From an uncultured Ancrocorticia sp. (GTDB lineage: Bacteria > Actinomycetota > Actinomycetes > Actinomycetales > Actinomycetaceae), in the NCBI GenBank assembly GCA_905373325.1, contig CAJPTB010000074.1:1-7907 (forward strand): a stretch of DNA of 7,907 bases. The letters run 5' to 3'. Positions 1-7,175 of this stretch are shown piece by piece. The translations under genes and the position numbers were made by a program. The notes beneath the pieces were generated by a model. It was not told where the DNA came from, ran no database searches, and saw only the letters and a program-made list of their open reading frames with translations. Each line of letters opens with the position of its first letter. Position 1 is the first letter of the stretch.

Positions 1-14
1 CCGACTGCGGCGGC

Positions 15-320
15 TCACCCGTTTTCGAGGATTTCGTTGACCCGCTCGACCTTCGCGGCGATCTGCCCGGTGTAACCCGGGCGTATGTCGGCCTTCATGA
101 CAAGCGAGATTCGAGGAGATCGCTCGGCGACGACGTCGACGCATCGCTTGACCACCGACATGACCTCGTCCCATTCGCCTTCGAGCGTGGTGAACATGGA
201 CGTGGTTTCGTGCGGCAAGCCAGACTCGCGGACCGCCTGGACCGCGGCCGCAACCGCTTGGGACACGGAGCCGTCGGGCTGATCGGACGTCATCGGCGCA
301 ATGGAGAATGCAAGCAACAT
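15..320 (-). CDS. MTH1187-family thiamine-binding protein (DUF77)
   Basis: This is a complete 101-aa protein of the small MTH1187/YkoF-like (DUF77) family. Members are about 100 aa, form oligomers with a ferredoxin-like fold and bind thiamine or related small molecules in the cytoplasm; their exact role is unsettled. Visible family features are the start MLLAFSIAPM, the central SGLPHETTSMFTTLEGEWDEVM stretch (in which TTLEGEWDEV is typical) and the RSPRISLVMKADIRPG stretch near residues 68-83. The length fits the family and no signal peptide or membrane segment is visible. The ATG at 318-320 is chosen because the family starts with this hydrophobic strand and because a TANNNT -10 box ends 6 nt before it. 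It is divergent from the HNH gene and separated from it by repeat-rich DNA. The gene downstream lies outside the window. Identification is by family resemblance. Confidence 0.9.
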   Translation of the reverse strand: MLLAFSIAPMTSDQPDGSVSQAVAAAVQAVRESGLPHETTSMFTTLEGEWDEVMSVVKRCVDVVAERSPRISLVMKADIRPGYTGQIAAKVERVNEILENG

Positions 321-326
321 AGGGCC

Positions 327-332
327 AGGTTA
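327..332 (-). promoter_or_regulatory. Probable -10 box (TAACCT), leaderless start
   Basis: On the minus strand TAACCT lies 6 nt before the ATG of the thiamine-binding protein, so transcription would begin at or next to the A of the start codon. This is the usual geometry of leaderless mRNAs in actinobacteria. No Shine-Dalgarno sequence is visible and no convincing -35 hexamer stands 16-18 nt upstream. The box overlaps the edge of the first intergenic repeat unit. Confidence 0.5.
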
Positions 333-531
333 GCCCTCGCGAGCGCGGAAGCGCAGGCGCGCGGCCGGAAGTCGCTGACGGTTGGCCCCCGCGAGCGCGG
401 AAGCGCACGGGCCGCGGAGCGACTTCGAATCGTCAAACCGGGTCAGCCTCTGCGAGTGTGGAGGCGCGTCACGCGTCCGGCAGAAATGACCCACGCGGAC
501 GGGTCAGCCTCCGCGAGTGTGGAGGCGCGTC
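329..531. repeat. Four-unit family of 26-31 bp hairpin-forming repeats
   Basis: Four related units lie at 329-355, 381-407, 440-470 and 501-531. Units 1 and 2 share 25 of 27 bases with a period of 52. Units 3 and 4 share 30 of 31 bases with a period of 61. All four contain GCGAG followed by a GGAAGCGC or GGAGGCGC block. Unit 4 is an inverted repeat, GCCTCC (507-512) with GGAGGC (521-526) around an 8-nt loop; unit 3 has a 5-bp version (446-450 with 461-465). A further hairpin between units 3 and 4 pairs TGACCC (487-492) with GGGTCA (501-506). No T-run follows, so these are not standard terminators. They look like a REP-type intergenic repeat family. I see no gene in 321-818, and 532-586 holds nothing I recognise. 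Confidence 0.75.
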
Positions 532-586
532 TGCATCGGGGCCTTGGGGGTCGATGCTCCCCGGCGGGCAGCCGGAGTTTCGTTCC

Positions 587-703
587 AGTCGTCCTCGATC
601 GGCGTTGGTCCGCAAACGGCGTGGCTCCGCAAACGGCGTCCGTCCGCGATTGGCGTCCGTCCTCTACAGGTGTCCGTCAGCGATCGGTCCGTAAGTCATC
701 GGC
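587..703. repeat. Degenerate 17-bp tandem array (six units plus a partial)
   Basis: Six consecutive 17-bp units start at 587, 604, 621, 638, 655 and 672, followed by a shortened seventh to about 703. An approximate consensus is GTCCGTCCGCGATCGGC. The first unit is AGTCGTCCTCGATCGGC, and the next two are GTTGGTCCGCAAACGGC and GTGGCTCCGCAAACGGC. Most units carry a CCG/CGG-like mini inverted repeat with a 4-nt centre. The unit at 655 changes both arms together (CCT with AGG). The array ends about 33 bp before the -35 box of the HNH gene. Regular spacing without coding continuity suggests a protein-binding array or a decayed minisatellite; the function is unknown. Confidence 0.7.
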
Positions 704-735
704 ATCGCACAGGCCTACTCTTATCGAACAAAAAA

Positions 736-764
736 TTGACAATCCTTTCTTCTAGCGTTAGGAT
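736..764 (+). promoter_or_regulatory. Near-consensus sigma70-type promoter for the HNH gene
   Basis: TTGACA (736-741) and TAGGAT (759-764) are separated by exactly 17 nt. The -35 box is perfect and the -10 box matches four of six consensus positions. The region around the -35 is AT-rich, unlike its surroundings. Transcription would start near 771, giving a leader of about 48 nt before the ATG at 819. The promoter lies just downstream of the 17-bp tandem array. Confidence 0.75.
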
Positions 765-818
765 AGTGGTGAAGGGAATCGAAGGGACGGAAGAAACCAA
801 AGCGAGTTAGGCGGACAA

Positions 819-2522
819 ATGAACTCCGTTGCCGCGGGCCCGACGGCGTCTGGGAGCCTTGTCGGCCGCCCTGCGATTCTCGATGGGCGTGGGCTTCGGC
901 CGCAGCGCCCCGGATCTCGTGCAGACGAAGGCTGCGCGCCGTCGATCGGCGCACGCGAGGGCGTTCCCAGCGACTGGTCGTCAAAGACCGGCAAAAGTCG
1001 CGTGACGGGCTGTCTCGACACGATCGGGGAGCTCATATCGCGTATGAACGAAGAAGACCTGTCTGGGCTTTCCGGGGACGAGCTTCTCGCCGACGCCGAG
1101 GCACTGGCCAAGCTGGTTTCCCGCCTCAGCGCGGTCCGCGGACGGATACTCCTGGCAATCGACAAAAAGAGGAGTTGGCGCTCCTCAGGGACTCGGACGC
1201 TGACGCAGTGGAACGAGAAGGCCTCCGGCCAGTCTCCAGCCGCGGCTTCGCGAGAGATCAAGCGGGCCCAAGCCCTCGAATCCGAATTGCGGAAGCTGTC
1301 GGCGGCTTTGACGGACGGCGAGATCTTCCCGGAACACGTCGACGCCGTCCGCCGCGTGTTTTCCACCCCCGCCCTGAAAGAAAAACTGACTGAGGACGGC
1401 GTTCAGGACGAGTTGATCGCCTACGCCCAGAAGTGCGCCCCGCGCGAATTCGAACGGCGAATCAAATCCCGCGCCTTCGCCCACGACGCCGCGTCGGGCG
1501 TGGAGGCGGAGAAGAAGGACGCCTCGCGCGAATCCCTCGCCTTCGCCCGCGAAGGCTCAGGCATGCGGGTCACGGGGTGGTTCTCGGACGAGACGGCGGC
1601 CGTCGTCGATACGGCGCTGAGCGCGATCATGGGGCGGAAAAGCGCCGACGACGTCCGGACGTTGCCGGAGCGGCGAGCCCGCGCCTTCGTCGAGCTGGCG
1701 ACCGCGCAGCTCGACGCCGGAGCCCTCTCCACGGGCGCCCGCATCCGGCCGCACATCTCGGTGCACGTGCCCCTATCGACCCTTGTGGACGTGGAAAAGT
1801 CCCTGAGCGGCACGGCCGGCTCTTTGCGCGGCGCGGCCAAAGCGCAGGCGGCCCCGGCCCACGGGTGCACGATCCTTGCGTCCGACGCCGGGAAAGAGGG
1901 CGGAAACCGCGGCGGCGAAAGCCGGCACGGCGGAAACGGCGAGCGCGGATCTTGCACAGAAACCGGACGCGGGCAAGGAAGGCTGGGCCAATGCCTGGCT
2001 TCCCTCGACAGCCAGGCGGAGCGACTCGGCAGCTTGCTCGGGGCGATCCCGGCCTCCCTGGACGTCAAGGCGCTCAACGGGCTTGAACCCGCCAAACTGG
2101 ATGACGGGTCGGCCCTGTCGATGAGCCAGCTGGCGCGATTGCTATGCGACTCGTCAATCGCCCGCGTCGTTCTATCGGCAGCCGGGGAGGTTCTCGACGT
2201 CGGACGGGAGAAACGCCTTTTCACCCCCGCGCAAACCCGGGCGGTCGTCGCGAGGGACCGCACCTGTCGATACCCGGGGTGCTCGGACACTCTCGCCCAC
2301 GGGCAGATTCACCACGCACTGCCGTGGCAAGCCGGAGGAAAAACGAACCTGGCAAACGCGATCCTTCTATGCTGGCACCACCACGCCCTCGTCCATCGCG
2401 ACATGATCTCCATACGCCACCACGACGGGGGATTCGTCTTCACAAAAGCGGACGGGTCGGTCATCGGCATACGAAAACATGAAGGGAGGCGCGAAGAAGG
2501 CGTGCGAGCAGTGCCCGGATAG
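819..2522 (+). CDS. DUF222 / HNH endonuclease domain protein (13E12-type)
   Basis: A 567-aa protein of the actinobacterial DUF222-HNH group, often present in many copies per genome and sometimes linked to mobile elements; its biological role is not established. Residues 1-64 form a poorly conserved, probably disordered extension. DUF222 runs from about 65 (CLDTIGELI) to about 335. A Gly/Arg-rich low-complexity linker covers roughly 340-395. The C-terminal HNH module has a zinc-type C483-x4-C488 pair, the catalytic H498-H499, N510, C518-x2-H521 and H526, so the nuclease site looks intact. The start at 819 is favoured by the strong promoter ending at 764 and by AGGCGG (809-814), although this weak ribosome site is only 4 nt from the ATG. 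M76 (1044) is a possible shorter start but lacks well-spaced ribosome binding. Nuclease activity is inferred from the motif only. Confidence 0.9.
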   Translation: MNSVAAGPTASGSLVGRPAILDGRGLRPQRPGSRADEGCAPSIGAREGVPSDWSSKTGKSRVTGCLDTIGELISRMNEEDLSGLSGDELLADAEALAKLVSRLSAVRGRILLAIDKKRSWRSSGTRTLTQWNEKASGQSPAAASREIKRAQALESELRKLSAALTDGEIFPEHVDAVRRVFSTPALKEKLTEDGVQDELIAYAQKCAPREFERRIKSRAFAHDAASGVEAEKKDASRESLAFAREGSGMRVTGWFSDETAAVVDTALSAIMGRKSADDVRTLPERRARAFVELATAQLDAGALSTGARIRPHISVHVPLSTLVDVEKSLSGTAGSLRGAAKAQAAPAHGCTILASDAGKEGGNRGGESRHGGNGERGSCTETGRGQGRLGQCLASLDSQAERLGSLLGAIPASLDVKALNGLEPAKLDDGSALSMSQLARLLCDSSIARVVLSAAGEVLDVGREKRLFTPAQTRAVVARDRTCRYPGCSDTLAHGQIHHALPWQAGGKTNLANAILLCWHHHALVHRDMISIRHHDGGFVFTKADGSVIGIRKHEGRREEGVRAVPG

Positions 2523-2536
2523 AGACGGCTTTGGTC

Positions 2537-2542
2537 TAGGCT
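2537..2542 (+). promoter_or_regulatory. Possible -10 box (TAGGCT), leaderless start of the APP1 gene
   Basis: TAGGCT fits TANNNT and ends 7 nt before the ATG at 2550. No Shine-Dalgarno sequence lies in the 27-nt gap after the HNH gene. The APP1-like gene may therefore have its own leaderless transcript as well as read-through from upstream. No -35 hexamer is recognisable, so the call is tentative. Confidence 0.35.
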
Positions 2543-2549
2543 TGTTGCT

Positions 2550-3566
2550 ATGGGTCTCGCAGACATCGTCCGTCAGATCGAACGTGAGAACAACCGCCGC
2601 GGGATCGTCTCCCGCCGCAAAAAAGGGTGGCTTCCGCGGTTGTACCCGTACACGGGGTACGGTTCGACGTCGGCCGTCCGCGTCATGGCCCGGGCGCTCA
2701 TGGCGAACCCAAACGCAACAGACTGGCAGATGGCCTTCGCGCAGCAGGCCAAACGCGGGTGGCGTCAGTTCTTCACCACCCAGGTCGGATACCTCCCCGT
2801 CACCGTCACCGTCAACGGGCGCGACGTCGAGACCTTTACATCGGAGTCGGGCTACATCGACCTCCTCATCGAAGACCACGGGCTCGAACCCGGACGCCAC
2901 TGCGCGACGATCACCCCCGCCGCGGGCGATCCGGTGCAGGCACCGGTCATCGTCGTCGACCCCGGCGTGAGCAGGGGAATCATCTCCGACGTCGACGACA
3001 CGATCATGATCACCTGGCTCCCCCGCCCGATGCTCGCGCTCTGGAACTCGTTCGTGCTGCACACCAACGCCCGAAAGGCCGTGCCTGGAATCTCCGAGTT
3101 CTACAAGGCGATCATCGAGCCCGGCTCCCCCGTCTTCTACCTGTCGACGGGCGCATGGAACACGGCGCCCACCCTCAGCCAGTTCATCCTCGAACACGGC
3201 CTTCCCGACGGCCCGCTGCTTCTCACCGACTGGGGCCCCACGCCAACCGGCCTCTTCCGCTCCGGCAAAGAGCACAAAATGACGCAGCTGCGCAACCTCC
3301 TCATCATGTTTCCGCACATCAAATGGATCCTCGTGGGCGACGACGGGCAGCACGACCCGCTCATCTACGCGGATCTGGCGCGCGAACACCCCTCCCGCGT
3401 CGAATTCATCGCGCTGCGCCAACTCGACGCCGTCGAACAGGTGCTCACCCACGGAATGCCGGGAAGCCGCGAAGGCAAACTCGCCGGCCGCGCCAGCCGC
3501 CACGTGCCCACCGTCTACGGCCGCGACGGGTACGAACTCCTCGCCCGCTGGCGAGCGAGCATGTAA
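2550..3566 (+). CDS. APP1-family (DUF2183) phosphatidate phosphatase-like protein
   Basis: A 338-aa protein with the bacterial APP1/DUF2183 architecture. Residues 1-130 form an N-terminal region with a basic start and a beta-rich part; the HAD-like catalytic domain covers about 140-300. Catalytic motifs are complete: D147-V-D-D-T151 (the DxDxT nucleophile loop), S199-T200 in YLSTGAW, the lysines in SGKEHK (K240 and K243) and G263-DDGQHD269 with the acidic metal ligands. Yeast App1 converts phosphatidate to diacylglycerol in a Mg-dependent reaction. For bacterial members the substrate is not established, so the lipid role is inference. No signal peptide or membrane segment is visible, suggesting a cytoplasmic or peripheral protein. 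It follows the HNH gene after 27 bp and converges on the ABC operon, with only 7 bp between the stop codons and no visible terminator. The ATG gives the usual family N-terminus. Confidence 0.92.
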   Translation: MGLADIVRQIERENNRRGIVSRRKKGWLPRLYPYTGYGSTSAVRVMARALMANPNATDWQMAFAQQAKRGWRQFFTTQVGYLPVTVTVNGRDVETFTSESGYIDLLIEDHGLEPGRHCATITPAAGDPVQAPVIVVDPGVSRGIISDVDDTIMITWLPRPMLALWNSFVLHTNARKAVPGISEFYKAIIEPGSPVFYLSTGAWNTAPTLSQFILEHGLPDGPLLLTDWGPTPTGLFRSGKEHKMTQLRNLLIMFPHIKWILVGDDGQHDPLIYADLAREHPSRVEFIALRQLDAVEQVLTHGMPGSREGKLAGRASRHVPTVYGRDGYELLARWRASM

Positions 3567-3573
3567 CGCACCC

Positions 3574-5304
3574 TCACACTAAGCGCCACCCCGCCGCCGA
3601 TTCGCGCTGCGCCCAAAAATCCGCGTACGTGCCGGGAACGGCGATCAGCTGCTCGTGCGTGCCCTCCTGCGCAACCTCGCCTCGGGAATTGAGCACGATC
3701 ACCTTGTCTGCGGCGAGGATCGTTTCAAGCTTGTGCGCAATGACGAGGAGGGTCGAGTGGCGCCGCAGCTCCTCCATCGCCTCGACGATGTGCGCCTCGT
3801 TTTCGGCGTCGAGGGCGCTCGTCGCCTCGTCGAAGAGGACGATGGGCGCCCGCTTGAGCAACGCCCGGGCAACCGACACGCGCTGGCGCTCGCCGCCGGA
3901 AAGGCTGCGCCCGCCCTCGCCGACCCGCGAACTCCACCCCTCCGGGAGGCGCCGGACGATCTCGGTCACCCCTGCCAGGTCGGCCGCGCGGCGCAGCTCG
4001 GCGTCGTCGGCCCTGGGAGAGCCGATGCGGATGTTCGCCTCCAACGTGTCGTCGAAAAGGTAAACGTCCTGGAAAACCATCGAAAGCTGGGCCATGAGGT
4101 CCTCGGTCGTCAGTTCCCTGACGTCCGCGCCGCCGACCGCCACGGAGCCCGCGTCGACGTCGTAAAAACGGGAGACGAGACGCGCGATGGTCGTTTTGCC
4201 CGACCCCGACGGCCCCACGATCGCGCACATCGACCGAGCGGGAACCTCGAAGCTCACGCCGCGCAGCACCGGGTGCTCGCTTTCATAGGCGAAATCGACG
4301 TCGCGCAGGGCAACCGCGCCGGGGTCCGTCTGCTTCCGAGAAACCTCGGGGACCGCCTGCGACGGGGCGTCCATGACCTCGTCTATGCCGATCAGGCTTT
4401 GGCGGCGCTCCTCAAGGCCGAAAAGGGCGTTGGAGACGGCGTCGAGCATCGTCGTAAAACGCAGGCACATGCCGATCGCCGCGATAGCCTCCAGCGGCTG
4501 GAACTCGCCTCCGACGGCCAACAGGCCGACGAGGTAAACCATCGACGTGACGATGATCTGCGTGAGCGTCCCGGACATCAGCAGCCCCAGCGACGACCAC
4601 AGCATTGCCGAGCGGCCCGCTTTGGCATTCGTTGAAAATGCATTTTCCAGTCCGGCGGACGCTGCGTTGCATGACCTCAAAGCGCCCTGGCAGCGGGAGA
4701 ACTCGACGATGCGGGAGGCGAGCTCCTCCTCGGTAGGCTCGGTCAAGGCGTGCCCCCGCGCGGTCAGCCGCCTGGCTGCGTTCATGAACAACGCGAGCAG
4801 CGGTGCGGCGAAAGTCATGAGCAGGCCCAGGCGCCAATCCCAGAACCACGCGCCGATCCAGATGACGACGACGGAGGCAGCGTTGGAGAACATCGAGTAC
4901 AGGAAATGGCCCGTCGCCTCCGCGAGGTTGACGAGCTCCTGGGAGGACAGGCGCGAGAGCCTTCCCGCCGTGTCCGCCTTGAACCACCCCAAGGGCAAGG
5001 TCGCGATCTTGTCGCCCACGGCGTGGTGAAGGGTGCGCATGAATCCGAGGGCTCCCCGATACCCCGTGCGGATCTGCAGGAACTCGAGGATCGCCGCGGC
5101 CGCGCCGACGCAGGCGAGGACGACGAGCCACCTGCCCGCGCCGCCCGACGCGAGGGCCGCCGACGCCGGAAGGAGAGCAAGCAGCGCCAATCCGGTCAGA
5201 GCCCCGCTCGCTACGGCCAAGACGAGGGCGCGGGCCACCATCGCCCAGGACTCGCGGTCCATCAGCCGTCTGAAACTGGAGAAAAGCGCCCGGGGGCGGT
5301 TCAT
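3574..5304 (-). CDS. ABC half-transporter, permease-ATPase fusion (IrtB/YbtQ-like)
   Basis: A complete 576-aa type IV (exporter-fold) half-transporter. Six membrane segments fall at roughly 21-49, 58-78, 136-156, 158-176, 233-265 and 272-290. The ATPase domain has Walker A GPSGSGKT (364-371), Q-loop Q412, signature LSGGERQR (468-475), Walker B IVLFDE (488-493), D-loop SALD (496-499) and H-loop H524. All catalytic residues are present. The stretch MVFQDVYLFDDTLEANI resembles the siderophore-linked IrtB/YbtQ group, which pairs with a second half-transporter. The substrate is inferred, supported by the iron-box-like operator upstream. Its ATG overlaps the TGA of the preceding gene (ATGA), with a purine-rich GGGAAGG ribosome site 7 nt upstream, so the two are likely translationally coupled. 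Because that upstream gene is frameshifted, this subunit may lack its partner and its coupling. Confidence 0.93.
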   Translation of the reverse strand: MNRPRALFSSFRRLMDRESWAMVARALVLAVASGALTGLALLALLPASAALASGGAGRWLVVLACVGAAAAILEFLQIRTGYRGALGFMRTLHHAVGDKIATLPLGWFKADTAGRLSRLSSQELVNLAEATGHFLYSMFSNAASVVVIWIGAWFWDWRLGLLMTFAAPLLALFMNAARRLTARGHALTEPTEEELASRIVEFSRCQGALRSCNAASAGLENAFSTNAKAGRSAMLWSSLGLLMSGTLTQIIVTSMVYLVGLLAVGGEFQPLEAIAAIGMCLRFTTMLDAVSNALFGLEERRQSLIGIDEVMDAPSQAVPEVSRKQTDPGAVALRDVDFAYESEHPVLRGVSFEVPARSMCAIVGPSGSGKTTIARLVSRFYDVDAGSVAVGGADVRELTTEDLMAQLSMVFQDVYLFDDTLEANIRIGSPRADDAELRRAADLAGVTEIVRRLPEGWSSRVGEGGRSLSGGERQRVSVARALLKRAPIVLFDEATSALDAENEAHIVEAMEELRRHSTLLVIAHKLETILAADKVIVLNSRGEVAQEGTHEQLIAVPGTYADFWAQRESAAGWRLV

Positions 5305-7089
5305 TTTCCTTCCTTCCCTTCTGCGGCGCGCACCCGGCCGCCTTCGAGGACGACGATCTGATCGGCCCCGCGTATCGATCCCGGCCTGTGGGCGATAACG
5401 AGCACCGTTTTCCCCCTCGCCAGCGCGGTCAAGGCCTGCTGGATCTCGGCTTCCGACTCCGGGTCGGCCATCGCCGTCGCCTCGTCGAGAATGAGGACCG
5501 GCGTATCGAGCAGCACGGCCCGCGCGATGGCGATCCGCTGCTCTTGCCCTCCGGAAAGGGCCATGTCGCCGCCGATGACGGTGTCATACCCGCCGGGAAG
5601 GGCCATGACGACGTCGTCGATCCTGGCGACCCTTGCGGCTTCGCGCACCTCCTCGATGCTCGCGTCCGGCTTGCCCAGGGCGATGTTGTCGCGCACGCTC
5701 GCCTTGAGCAGCTGCGCGTCTTGGAGCACGAAGGAAACCGTCGAGAAAAGGGTCTCCTGCGACATCTCGCGCAGGTCGACACCGCCGATGGAGATCGACC
5801 CGGAGTCGGGGTCGTCGAAGCGGGCGATGAGCGTGGCGAGAGTGCTCTTGCCGGAGCCGGACGGGCCGAGCAACGCGGTGACCGTCCCCGGCTCAAGGGT
5901 GAGGGAGACGCCCTTGAGCGCTTTGGTCTGCCCGTAGGAGTATTCGACGTCGTCGACGCGCACCCGAATCCCATCGGGCTTGCGGGGATTCTCGGCGCTC
6001 GGAAGCACGGGGACGTCGAGCATCTCGCACAGTCGGACGGCGGCGCCGCCCGCCCTCTGGTAGGACCAGACGATCGTTGTGACAGTCATGATCGTTCCCG
6101 GCAGGACGAGCGCGATGAGCGTGGCGGCGAGCGCCTGCGGAACGTCCACGACGCCGGCGTCGATAAGCAAAGCGCCGCCTCCCAGATTGACGAACAGCAG
6201 CACCGGAATCGAAATCCACATCTGGGACAGGGCCGCGGTCGTCACGAGCGGCATCGCCCAGGCCCTGTAGAACTTTCCGAATTTCTCAGCCTGCTCTATG
6301 TAGTTCGCGTGCGCATGGCCGACCCTGCCGAAGGCCTTGACCACCGCGATTCCGGCGATGAATTCGACCATCGTGGAGGAGACCCTTTCGAGTTTCTCGT
6401 CCATTTCCGCCGTCTTCTCCGTCATGCCCCTCAATGTCAGGCTGTAGGTGAGCCCGTACATCGGCACGGTGCATATGGACAGCAGACCCAGGCGCCAGTC
6501 GAGCGTGAAGACGTACACGAGCAGGGCGAGCGGCGAAACGAGGGCGTTCGTCTTGTCGACGGGGCCGTGGGCGATGACCGTGTGGACCATCGACGCGTCG
6601 TCCTGGACCGCCTTGCGAACAGCGCCCGAGCCCTTGTCGGAGAACCACGCGAGAGGCGCGCGCGAAAGCCGCTCCACGATCGAGCGACGCAGGCCGTCGC
6701 GCATTTTGAGGTCTGCCACGTGTGTGAGGAGGAGCGCGACGAAGTAGAGGCCGAGCCGGGCGCCGTAGGCGGCCAAGAGGAGCATGAGGACTCCGCGGGC
6801 CCGGTCCGCGTCGACCGGCGAATCCGTTCGGTAGGCGCTCAGCAGAAGGTCCCCCAGGCGGACGAGGGCGATGTGTCAGCGAACGCATTGTCCATGGCAT
6901 AGTTGGCAGGTCCCCCAGGCGGACGAGGGCGATGTAGGGCACGACGCCGAGCGCGGCCGATGCGACTGTGAGGAGCTGCGCGACGCCGATCCATCCCCTG
7001 ACCGGGCGAGAAAGCCGCTTGACGGCGGCCTGCCCCGCCCTCGCCTTTTCGAGGCTCTTTCGCGCCTTTGCTTCGCGATTTTCACTCAC
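5301..7089 (-). pseudogene. ABC half-transporter, permease-ATPase (IrtA/YbtP-like), frameshifted by a 61-bp insertion
   Basis: The first gene of the ABC pair, broken near its 5' end. The GTG start (7087-7089) has AGGAAGG 7 nt upstream. The reading frame gives the cytoplasmic N-terminus, the first membrane segment (about 33-58) and LVRLGD, then meets 61 extra bases and shifts. The shifted product would run 267 codons to a stop at 6286. Removing one 28-bp repeat copy plus the 33-bp spacer restores 575 aa, matching its 576-aa partner. The rest of the frame (from ATG 6785, residue 82 of the restored protein) is intact: Walker A GPSGSGKS (388-395), signature LSGGQ (491-495), Walker B LILDEAT and the D-loop variant AMAD, typical of YbtP/IrtA-like subunits as I recall them. 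A GGAG 5 nt before ATG 6785 could allow a 494-aa product without the first membrane segment. Assembly error is possible. Confidence 0.85.
6847..6935. repeat. 28-bp direct repeat flanking a 33-bp spacer (61-bp insertion)
   Basis: Identical 28-bp copies lie at 6847-6874 and 6908-6935. They are separated by 33 bp (6875-6907) that match nothing else I can see in the window. The unit size of 61 is one more than a multiple of three, which explains the frameshift in the ABC gene. On the minus strand the spacer contains three ATG triplets, none in the downstream frame. A TGA stop in that frame arises at the spacer edge. Confidence 0.95.
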
Positions 7090-7096
7090 GTGAGCG

Positions 7097-7103
7097 CCTT
7101 CCT
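7097..7103 (-). promoter_or_regulatory. Shine-Dalgarno AGGAAGG deciding the GTG start
   Basis: AGGAAGG on the minus strand ends 7 nt before GTG at 7087-7089. This favours GTG over the in-frame ATG at 7129-7131, which would add 14 residues of proline/arginine-rich sequence and has no comparable ribosome site. Confidence 0.75.
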
Positions 7104-7148
7104 GACGTCTGCTCGGCGGATGCGGCCGCACGCCTTCATGCGAACCTC

Positions 7149-7167
7149 GCCGGTAAGGGCAACCTAA
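7149..7167 (-). promoter_or_regulatory. DtxR/IdeR-like iron box
   Basis: The minus strand reads TTAGGTTGCCCTTACCGGC. This matches 13 of 19 positions of the DtxR/IdeR consensus TTAGGTTAGSCTAACCTAA, including an intact TTAGGTT left arm and the ACC core of the right arm. It starts 2 nt downstream of the predicted transcription start, so a bound iron-loaded repressor would block the promoter. A looser match overlaps at 7174-7192. Iron repression of a siderophore-type transporter would be expected, but binding is inferred. Confidence 0.55.
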
Positions 7168-7175
7168 CGAGATTC

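Noticed and set aside
325..343. Iron box at the thiamine-binding gene start
   Set aside because: Only one half-site (AGGTTAGCC) matches; the other half is lost, about 11 of 19 positions, and the match is explained by the -10 box.
440..531. Rho-independent terminators from the GCCTCC/GGAGGC hairpins
   Set aside because: No T-run follows on either strand and the hairpins do not sit just after a stop codon.
587..703. CRISPR array
   Set aside because: The 17-bp units are directly adjacent without unique spacers and diverge strongly from one another.
210..755. Open frames through the first intergenic region (for example 181 codons at 210-755)
   Set aside because: The frame reads repeats and antisense of the thiamine-binding gene, has biased Arg/Ser/Pro composition and no ribosome site.
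2627..4063. A 478-codon plus-strand frame and a 378-codon minus-strand frame (2367-3503) over the APP1 region
   Set aside because: Both are low-complexity shadows of the APP1-like gene and its neighbours, which have intact catalytic motifs in their own frames.
5388..6902. A 504-codon open frame on the plus strand opposite the first ABC gene
   Set aside because: Its translation is Arg/Asp/Gly/His-rich with no recognisable domain, and it lies antisense to a clear ABC transporter; high-G+C DNA gives such shadows.
6875..6907. Insertion sequence or transposon remnant within the ABC gene
   Set aside because: The spacer is 33 bp with no terminal inverted repeats, and the 28-bp flanking repeats are far longer than a usual target duplication.
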